Assembly: GCF_030295385.1 (NCBI RefSeq)
Contig: NZ_AP027079.1
Location: 2,790,001-2,854,000 of the forward strand
Length of the DNA: 64,000 nt
Source of the DNA: Geothrix oryzae
Lineage (GTDB): Bacteria > Acidobacteriota > Holophagae > Holophagales > Holophagaceae
Reading direction: 5' to 3'
A program made the translations under genes and the position numbers. Below are positions 58,666-64,000 of the stretch, in pieces. Numbering within the stretch: the first letter of the stretch is position 1; each line of letters begins with the position of its first letter. The notes beneath the pieces were generated by a model. The model saw only the letters and a program-made list of their open reading frames with translations. It was not told the origin of the DNA and ran no database searches.

Positions 58666-59607
58666 ATGCAGCATCAAAGCCGGATTCTTGTGGCGGGCTA
58701 CCGGGGATTGGTGGGGAGTGCCATCGTCCGCCGCCTTCGGGCAGAGGGATTTGAAAACCTCATCCTCCGAAGCCATGGTGAATGCGACCTTGAGAATCAG
58801 GGCGCGGTCTTCAAGCTGTTTCTGCAAGAAAAGCCGGAATTCGTCTTCATGGCTGCGGCGAAGGTGGGCGGCATCTTGGCGAACTCCAGCTATCCCGTGG
58901 ATTTCATCCGGTCCAACCTCATGGTCCAGAACAACATCATTGACGCCAGCCACTTCTCCGGTGTCCAGAAGCTGCTTTTCCTGGGAAGTTCCTGCATCTA
59001 TCCGAAGCTGGCCCCCCAACCCATCAAAGAGGAATACCTTCTGACCGGTGACCTCGAACCCACCAACGAGTGGTACGCCATCGCCAAGATCGCCGGCATC
59101 AAGATGTGCCAGGCCTACCGTGCCCAATACGGCCTAAACGCCATCTCCTTGATGCCGACCAACCTCTACGGCCCGGGTGACAATTTCGACCTGAATGCCT
59201 CCCATGTCCTCCCCGCCCTGCTCCGCAAATTCCACGAGGCCAAGTGCTCTGGCGCTCACGAAGTGGTCATGTGGGGCTCCGGCACCCCCAGGCGTGAATT
59301 CCTGCATGTGGACGACCTGGCCGACGCCTGCATCCACCTGATGCAGGTCTATGATTCCCCGGAAATTGTCAATGTCGGTACGGGCGAGGACATCACGATT
59401 CATGAACTGGCTGAACAGGTGAAGGAAGTCGTTGGTTTCAAGGGTCAGATCATCCAGGACACCACCAAACCCGACGGGACCCCACGCAAGCTGCTGGATG
59501 TCTCCCGTCTTCACCAGTTGGGATGGCGGCACCGCATCACCTTGGTTGAAGGCATTCGCAGCACCTACCAATGGTTTCTGGAAAATCAGGCCACCGTCCG
59601 GGCCTGA
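58666..59607 (+). CDS. fcl: GDP-L-fucose synthase-like NAD-dependent epimerase/reductase
   Basis: A 313-aa extended SDR. The N-terminal motif [18 protein letters not shown] binds [51 protein letters not shown] and the catalytic [16 protein letters not shown] are typical of GDP-fucose synthase (WcaG/Fcl). The C-terminal [19 protein letters not shown] completes the signature. It converts GDP-4-keto-6-deoxymannose to GDP-L-fucose. Its partner gmd is absent from the window. Codon third positions are less GC-rich than neighbours, and the upstream region is AT-rich, suggesting transfer or a distinct surface-sugar locus. Confidence 0.92.
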   Translation: MQHQSRILVAGYRGLVGSAIVRRLRAEGFENLILRSHGECDLENQGAVFKLFLQEKPEFVFMAAAKVGGILANSSYPVDFIRSNLMVQNNIIDASHFSGVQKLLFLGSSCIYPKLAPQPIKEEYLLTGDLEPTNEWYAIAKIAGIKMCQAYRAQYGLNAISLMPTNLYGPGDNFDLNASHVLPALLRKFHEAKCSGAHEVVMWGSGTPRREFLHVDDLADACIHLMQVYDSPEIVNVGTGEDITIHELAEQVKEVVGFKGQIIQDTTKPDGTPRKLLDVSRLHQLGWRHRITLVEGIRSTYQWFLENQATVRA

Positions 59608-59625
59608 TCTTTTCCGAAAATCCCA

Positions 59626-59663
59626 GATTCCGCCGAGGCAAGGATCAGATCCTTGACGGAATC
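59626..59663. terminator. Inverted repeat after fcl, terminator-like
   Basis: GATTCCG (59626-59632) pairs with CGGAATC (59657-59663), and CAAGGATC (59639-59646) pairs with GATCCTTG (59648-59655). Together they give an interrupted 15-bp stem. No long T-run follows. Confidence 0.55.
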
Positions 59664-59743
59664 AGCCGTGCCTTTTGAAGCCTGCCCCGGCCTTTTGGTG
59701 GTCTCATGGAGGGTACGGCTTCGACCCCCCAGCGGAGACCCCC

Positions 59744-60607
59744 ATGAGCCACCAGCCCGCCGAATCGCGCGCCCGCATTACCCTTCCCCAACTCCACACC
59801 TGGCACCATGCGGGGCGGAAGCTCGTGATGACCACGGCCTACGATGCCGTCACCGCCCGCATCGCGGATGCCGCCGGGGTGGACATCGTCCTCGTGGGCG
59901 ACAGCGTAGGGAATGTGTGCCTGGGCTTCGAGAACACCCTGCCCGTCAGCATGGCCATGATGAACCACCACCTGGAGGCCGTGGCCCGCACCCAGCCCAC
60001 GGCCATGCTGGTGGCCGACATGCCCTATCTGAGCTTCCACCTCAGCGTGGAGGACACCCTGCGGAATGCCGGGGGGTTCCTCCAGCGGGGGGCCCAGGCG
60101 GTGAAGCTCGAGGGCGGGGCCAAGCGCCTGCCCATGATCCACGCCCTGCTGGACGCCGAAATCCCCGTCATGGGGCACCTGGGGCTCACCCCCCAGAGCG
60201 TGAACCCCATGGGGGGCTTCAAGGTCCAGGGCAAGCAGAAGGGCGACGCTCTGCGACTGCTGGAGGACGCCCAGAAGCTCCAGGAGGCGGGCTGCTTCAG
60301 CATGGTGCTGGAGGGCATCCCGGCCGACCTGGCGGCCAAGGTGACGGAGACCGTCGAGATCCCCACCATCGGCATCGGGGCCGGCCCCCACTGCTCGGGC
60401 CAGGTGCTGGTCTTCCACGATGTCCTGGGCCTGCTGCCCGGGACCTCCCCGAAATTCGTCCGGCGCTATGCCGAAGGATTCCAAGACCTGCGCGATGCAT
60501 TGGCGGCCTGGGCCGAGGATGTGAGGGAGGGAGGGTTCCCGGATGGGCGGGAATCCTATACTCTTCCAGAAGCTGTTCGTCCGGTTTTGACCCAGTGGCA
60601 CCCCTGA
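59744..60607 (+). CDS. panB: 3-methyl-2-oxobutanoate hydroxymethyltransferase PanB
   Basis: A 287-aa TIM-barrel enzyme of pantothenate synthesis that makes ketopantoate from alpha-ketoisovalerate and methylene-THF. Motifs are LVMTTAYDAVTARIADAAGV, VLVGDSVGNV (metal-binding Asp), ADMPYLSFH, AVKLEGG, MGHLGLTPQSVN, and GIGAGPHCSGQVLVFHDVLG. The ATG at 59744 follows GGAG by 7 nt; a longer reading of 23 codons lacks similarity. The leader holds a short stem GGTCTC/GAGACC (59700-59740). panC follows. Confidence 0.97.
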   Translation: MSHQPAESRARITLPQLHTWHHAGRKLVMTTAYDAVTARIADAAGVDIVLVGDSVGNVCLGFENTLPVSMAMMNHHLEAVARTQPTAMLVADMPYLSFHLSVEDTLRNAGGFLQRGAQAVKLEGGAKRLPMIHALLDAEIPVMGHLGLTPQSVNPMGGFKVQGKQKGDALRLLEDAQKLQEAGCFSMVLEGIPADLAAKVTETVEIPTIGIGAGPHCSGQVLVFHDVLGLLPGTSPKFVRRYAEGFQDLRDALAAWAEDVREGGFPDGRESYTLPEAVRPVLTQWHP

Positions 60608-60653
60608 TTGCGCCCTTGGTAAACTGACAGGCGCTTTCTGAAGGATCCCGTTT

Positions 60654-61550
60654 TTGTCCATGCGAGTTGTCCGTACCATCGCCGATCTGCGTGCCCTTCT
60701 GAGACCCTTGCGGGACGAAGGCAAACGCATCGGGTTCGTCCCCACCATGGGTTTCCTGCATGAGGGCCATGGGGCCCTGATCCGCCAGAGCGCCGCCCGT
60801 TGTGATGCCACCGTCGTGTCCATCTTCGTGAATCCGACCCAGTTCGGCCCCGGCGAGGACCTGACCAGCTACCCTCGGGACCTGGAGCGGGATCAGAACC
60901 TGTGCCTGGAGGCCGACACCACGGTGCTCTTCCTTCCCGAGGTTGCCGAGATCTACCCCACGGGCTTCCAGACCCATGTGGAACCCGGCCGCTTGGCCGA
61001 ACCCCTCTGTGGCCGCTTCCGGCCCGGCCACTTCCGCGGCGTCGCCACCGTGGTGGCCAAGCTCTTCAACATCGTGCAGCCGGACCTGGCCTTCTTCGGC
61101 CAGAAGGATTTCCAGCAGACCGTCGTCATCCGGCGCATGGCCCGCGACCTGAACCTGCCCGTGGATGTGGTGGTGGTGCCCACCATCCGCGAGGCGGACG
61201 GCCTGGCCCTGAGCAGCCGCAACACCTACCTGGACGAGGACGCCCGGCGCCGGGCCCTGGGCCTCAGCCAGGGCCTGCTGGCCGCCAAGGCGGCTTTCGA
61301 TGCCGGCGAACGCCAGGTGACCAAGCTGATGGACCTCGCCCGCGGCCCCCTGTCCGGCGTGGATTCGATCCAGTACCTCGAGCTGGTGGATGTCCAGGCC
61401 CTGGAACCCTTGCAGGGCCTGGTGGATCGCGCGGCGGTCCTCTGCGTGGCGGCCTTCGTGGGCGGTACCCGTCTCATCGACAATGTGGTCCTGGCCCCCT
61501 CGCCGGTGGATGCGGGCCTGAACACGAGCCTGAGTCCTCAAAGCGTCTAG
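60654..61550 (+). CDS. panC: Pantoate-beta-alanine ligase PanC
   Basis: A 298-aa ATP-dependent ligase that joins pantoate and beta-alanine. Signature segments are GFVPTMGFLHEGHGALIRQS (HxGH-type ATP site), VSIFVNPTQFGPGEDLTSYP, CGRFRPGHFRGVATVVAKLF, FFGQKDFQQTVVIRRM and ADGLALSSRNTYL. The start is probably the TTG at 60654, which has AAGGA 8 nt upstream; an ATG two codons later is the alternative but its spacing would be 14 nt. It is the second gene of the pan cluster. Confidence 0.97.
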   Translation: MSMRVVRTIADLRALLRPLRDEGKRIGFVPTMGFLHEGHGALIRQSAARCDATVVSIFVNPTQFGPGEDLTSYPRDLERDQNLCLEADTTVLFLPEVAEIYPTGFQTHVEPGRLAEPLCGRFRPGHFRGVATVVAKLFNIVQPDLAFFGQKDFQQTVVIRRMARDLNLPVDVVVVPTIREADGLALSSRNTYLDEDARRRALGLSQGLLAAKAAFDAGERQVTKLMDLARGPLSGVDSIQYLELVDVQALEPLQGLVDRAAVLCVAAFVGGTRLIDNVVLAPSPVDAGLNTSLSPQSV

Positions 61551-61604
61551 AATGGAGCCGTCTCCCGCCGATCCCCGGCCGGGCGACCCATTCCGGGAGG
61601 ATCC

Positions 61605-61982
61605 ATGCTCGTCCCGATGTTGCTCGTCGCCAGCCTGCTCGCAATGCCCCAGGGGCGGGGCCACGATAAACACGGCCAGGGCGGCCCTCCGGGGCTCGCC
61701 AAGAAGGACGGGGTCCCTCCGGGCCTGGCCAAGAAGGGCGGCCTCCCGCCCGGTCTCGCCAAGAAATTCGGCCCCCGGCTTCCCGAGCGGCCCTACATCG
61801 CCGTGGATCCCCGCTATCAGGACCGTGCCTGGTTCCTGATCGATGGCCGCTGGGAGCTCCGCAAGGGATTCTCCGTGGGCCTCCAGGCCGAAGTCCGCGA
61901 CTGTCTGCGTCTGCCGATGGCCCCTCCGCCCGTCCCCCTGCCCCGCGTGGGGGTCGATCTGCATGTCGTGCTGTTCAATTAG
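61605..61982 (+). CDS. Small secreted protein with PPGLAKK repeats
   Basis: A 125-aa protein with a hydrophobic N-terminal export segment (MLVPMLLVASLLAMPQG). A region with three near-identical units of nine residues follows, of the form PPGLAKKxG, at about residues 28-55. The C-terminal part ends in LPMAPPPVPLPRVGVDLHVV then LFN, which is nearly the same as the end of the next protein. Similar PPGLAKK repeats occur in secreted RcnB/CigR-type proteins, but homology is only suggestive. GGAGG precedes the ATG. It lies between panC and panD. Confidence 0.75.
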   Translation: MLVPMLLVASLLAMPQGRGHDKHGQGGPPGLAKKDGVPPGLAKKGGLPPGLAKKFGPRLPERPYIAVDPRYQDRAWFLIDGRWELRKGFSVGLQAEVRDCLRLPMAPPPVPLPRVGVDLHVVLFN

Positions 61983-61994
61983 CGAGGAGGTTCC

Positions 61995-62513
61995 ATGCTG
62001 CATCGATTGCTGAGCGCCACCCTGATCGCCGCTTTCTCCCTGGCCGTCCTGCCCGCCAGCGCCCGGCCCGATGACCACCGCCGCGACCAGCGCGAAGATC
62101 GACGCGAAGATCGCCGAGATGACCGGCGGGACGATCGCGAAGACCGGAAATACTGGAAGGAACGCGACAAGGCCGAGCGCAAGTATTGGAAAGAACGGGA
62201 GAAAGAAGGCCGGAAGCACGAACGCCACCGCTATGAAGATGAGGATCAGGACCGGGGCCGGGTGGGCCACCACCGCCCGCCCGCCTGGATGGACGGGTAC
62301 TGGCGCCCTGGCGATCAGCGCCGCTATGTGGCCCTGGTGCCCGGCGACCCCTCCCGCATGTATGTCTTCCTCGAAGGGCGGTGGGTGCTGCGCCAGGTCC
62401 GCGACCCCCGGGCCCGCCTAGATCTCGAAGGCGCCTTCCGTCTGCCCATGGCCCCGCCCCCGGTCGCCCCGCCCCGGATCGGCCTGGACCTGCATGTGGT
62501 GCTGTTCAACTAG
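61995..62513 (+). CDS. Secreted protein with highly charged repeat region
   Basis: A 172-aa protein with a signal peptide (LLSATLIAAFSLAVLPASA, cleavage after ARP region). A very Asp/Arg-rich stretch, built from DRRDD/EDRR units, covers residues about 25-50. Two KYWKER units and His/Lys-rich segments follow. The C-terminal domain (WMDGYWRPGDQRRYVALVPG, VFLEGRWVLRQVRD) ends LPMAPPPVAPPRIGLDLHVV then LFN, matching the preceding protein. The start has GAGGAGG upstream. It is probably a periplasmic or surface protein; I do not recognise a function. Confidence 0.75.
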   Translation: MLHRLLSATLIAAFSLAVLPASARPDDHRRDQREDRREDRRDDRRDDREDRKYWKERDKAERKYWKEREKEGRKHERHRYEDEDQDRGRVGHHRPPAWMDGYWRPGDQRRYVALVPGDPSRMYVFLEGRWVLRQVRDPRARLDLEGAFRLPMAPPPVAPPRIGLDLHVVLFN

Positions 62514-62529
62514 CGTTGGTCAAAAATCG

Positions 62530-62562
62530 AGGATGGACCCAGGGTAATCCTGAGTCCATCCT
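62530..62562. terminator. Hairpin between the secreted protein gene and panD
   Basis: AGGATGGAC (62530-62538) and GTCCATCCT (62554-62562) form a 9-bp stem. It continues after one mismatch into CAGG/CCTG with loop GTAAT. It lacks a clear T-run on the plus strand, but AAAAA lies on the other side. Confidence 0.6.
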
Positions 62563-62607
62563 TATGCGTTGGCCGGGACTCCGGACGGAGCCTGGACCGG
62601 AGGATGC

Positions 62608-63006
62608 ATGCTGCGCCACTTCCTGCTCGGAAAGATCCATCGCGCCACCGTGACGAGGGCCGATCTGGACTATGTGGGGTCCATCACGCTCGATCCCCTG
62701 CTCATCGAAGCCGCCGGCTTCATGGAGAACGAGAAGATCGACATCTACGATGTGACCAACGGGTCGCGCCTCTCGACCTATGTCATCCCCGGAGTGCCGG
62801 GCTCAGGCGAGGTGGGCATCAACGGCGCCGCCGCGCACCTGGTGCACAAGGGGGACCTGGTCATCATCGCCGCCTACGGGTGGATGAGCGCGGAGGAGGC
62901 CGAAACCGTGGCCCCCAAGGTCGTCTTCGTGGATGAGCGCAACCGCATCACCGAGCGCCGCACCCAGGAGCGGACGCCCCTCTGTGTCAGCGCCTTCAGG
63001 GATTGA
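62608..63006 (+). CDS. panD: Aspartate 1-decarboxylase PanD
   Basis: A 132-aa pyruvoyl enzyme that makes beta-alanine from aspartate for PanC. The proenzyme self-cleaves between Gly and Ser in [12 protein letters not shown], creating the pyruvoyl group. Other conserved segments are [35 protein letters not shown], and [20 protein letters not shown]. The ATG at 62608 follows GGAGG by 4-5 nt. It completes the pantothenate set panB-panC-panD, separated from panC by two secreted protein genes. Another promoter may exist upstream. Confidence 0.97.
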   Translation: MLRHFLLGKIHRATVTRADLDYVGSITLDPLLIEAAGFMENEKIDIYDVTNGSRLSTYVIPGVPGSGEVGINGAAAHLVHKGDLVIIAAYGWMSAEEAETVAPKVVFVDERNRITERRTQERTPLCVSAFRD

Positions 63007-63043
63007 AGCGCTGGGACAGGATTAATAGGATTTAATAAATTAT

Positions 63044-63057
63044 TTAACTTTAGTTAA
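63044..63057. promoter_or_regulatory. AT-rich palindrome upstream of the RNase G gene
   Basis: TTAACT-TT-AGTTAA is a perfect palindrome inside a markedly AT-rich stretch (63020-63067). It lies about 195 bp before the RNase G start and 38 bp after panD. It may be an operator or promoter region. Confidence 0.4.
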
Positions 63058-63251
63058 GTAACTACTTAGCCCCACCAATCCAGTCCGCACTTCTCCCGAT
63101 TCAAAGAATTCGCACGGCCCGCGGAACCTACCCCGGTTGGCGCGGCATCCAAGGGTCATGGTAGAAATGACCTACCCTTCGGCCTGGTACGGCCCTGGGG
63201 CCCGCGGTCCGGGCAAGGCGCCCCTCCGCACGGTTCTGAAAGGTTGGTTCC

Positions 63252-64000
63252 ATGGAAGTCCGCAAGTCCCTGGTGGTCAATTCGACCCCGCTGGAGACGC
63301 GCATCGCGCTGCTTGAGAACGGCCAGCTCTGCGAGCTGTTCCTCGAGCGGACGATGAACAAGAGCCAAGTCGGGGATGTCTACAAAGGTCGGGTGGCCAA
63401 GCTGCTCCCCGGCATGCAGAGCGCCTTCGTGGGCATCGGAGGCGCCAAGGACGGGTTCCTCTACCTGGACGACCCCGTGGCCCAACGGCTGGGGGCGGAC
63501 CTGTCCGCCGACGAGGACGGGGAGGAGGCCGCTGAGGACCTGCCGCCCCCGCCACCGCCCCTGCCCCCCCTCAAGGAGGGCGAGGAGACCCTGGTCCAGG
63601 TGGTGAAGGACCCCATCGGCTCCAAGGGTCCGCGGCTGTCCCGCCACCTGAGCTTCCCCGGCCGCTTCCTGGTGTTCATGCCGGGCATCGACCACATCGG
63701 CATCTCCCGCAAGATCACGGATCCCGAAGAGCGGGAGCGTCTCCGCGACCTCATCCGCAGCCACACCCAGCCCGGCGAGGGCTTCATCGTCCGCACCGCC
63801 GCCATCGGTGAGAAGGACGAGGACCTGGTGGGGGATGTGACCTTCCTGCGCCAGATGTGGCAGGAGATCCAGGCCAAGGCCGACACCGTGCCGGCGCCCG
63901 GCCTGGTGTGGCAGGACCTGCGCCTGCTCCAGAAGGTCATGCGCGACATCTTCCGCGAGGAGGTCTCCACCTTCTGGGTGGATGACGCCGAGGCCCACCA
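63252..64000 (+). CDS. Ribonuclease G/E family protein, N-terminal part (cut by right edge)
   Basis: About 249 residues are visible. The start MEVRKSLVVNSTPLETRIAL, LENGQLCELFLERTMNKSQV and GDVYKGRVAKLLPGMQSAFV give the RNase G/E N-terminal S1 pattern. GGAKDGFLYLDD closes the S1 subdomain first half, followed by an insertion rich in Asp/Glu and Pro (about residues 80-110). VQVVKDPIGSKGPRLSRHLS and FPGRFLVFMPGIDHIGISRK resume the fold. The catalytic Asp residues and zinc-link lie beyond the edge. The ATG is at 63252 with AAAGG upstream. The enzyme processes rRNA and mRNA; RNase G and short RNase E cannot be distinguished. Confidence 0.92.
   Translation, partial: MEVRKSLVVNSTPLETRIALLENGQLCELFLERTMNKSQVGDVYKGRVAKLLPGMQSAFVGIGGAKDGFLYLDDPVAQRLGADLSADEDGEEAAEDLPPPPPPLPPLKEGEETLVQVVKDPIGSKGPRLSRHLSFPGRFLVFMPGIDHIGISRKITDPEERERLRDLIRSHTQPGEGFIVRTAAIGEKDEDLVGDVTFLRQMWQEIQAKADTVPAPGLVWQDLRLLQKVMRDIFREEVSTFWVDDAEAH

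Noticed and set aside
1-64000. tRNA, rRNA, CRISPR, prophage or transposase genes
   Set aside because: None could be recognised in the gaps between genes by eye; a covariance-model scan would be needed to exclude small RNAs.

Overview
The window is gene-dense, high-GC DNA of a Gram-negative bacterium: it encodes a TonB-dependent receptor, lipoproteins, apolipoprotein N-acyltransferase, a LolCD-type exporter and a murB-ftsQAZ division cluster. Alternative complex III (act genes) linked to a caa3-type oxidase, an ECF42 sigma factor with its YCII partner, and a BlaI/M56 pair together fit the Acidobacteriota, most likely the Holophagae (Geothrix/Holophaga relatives). The phylum assignment is inference; no rRNA or phylogenetic marker search was possible. 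I see no tRNA, rRNA, CRISPR array, prophage or transposase gene.

Layout. 1-3.8 kb: a sensor histidine kinase (cut by the left edge) and a YfiR-like periplasmic protein, divergent from a TonB-dependent receptor. 3.8-10.2 kb: folD, then the rimP-nusA-infB operon behind a promoter and a leader terminator. 10.3-17.8 kb: hppD, a lipoprotein, a pseudopilin, a DUF4149 membrane protein, hflX, a PilZ/receiver-like protein and a LolCD-type exporter. 17.8-27.2 kb: a BlaI/M56 pair behind a large operator, ruvX, an Ogt-type methyltransferase, an operon of SDR, MBL-fold and NAD-binding proteins divergent from a TetR regulator, murB, and an opposite-strand ECF42/YCII module. 27.3-31 kb: ftsQ, ftsA, ftsZ and a 267-bp structured repeat. 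31-36.8 kb: clpS-clpA-aat (an N-degron operon), a PqqD-like protein and an OPT transporter. 36.9-41.3 kb: patatin lipoprotein, SpoU methyltransferase, lnt, GNAT and maf, tightly packed. 41.5-55.1 kb: a respiratory operon, actA, a 64-aa protein, actB, actC, an actD-actE fusion, actF, a cytochrome c, a SCO copper chaperone, caa3 oxidase subunits I, III, IV and II, then heme O synthase. 55.1-64 kb: a 1135-aa ATPase/TPR protein, a GDP-fucose synthase-like gene, panB, panC, two related small secreted proteins, panD, and the start of RNase G (cut by the right edge).

How it works together. The act/cta block should carry electrons from menaquinol through ActB/C/A and cytochrome c to oxygen, with SCO and heme O synthase as assembly factors. 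clpS-clpA-aat couples tagging and degradation of N-degron substrates. rimP-nusA-infB links ribosome maturation, transcription elongation and translation initiation.

The most unusual DNA-level signals are three long perfect inverted repeats: a 46-nt palindrome between folD and rimP, a 36-nt palindrome inside the actB coding sequence that is exactly 12 codons long, and a 267-bp element with 18-bp terminal inverted repeats after ftsZ. I could not identify any fully novel multi-gene system with confidence. The best candidates for new biology are these palindromes, the twin secreted proteins inside the pantothenate cluster, the small protein in the act operon, and the large ATPase/TPR protein.
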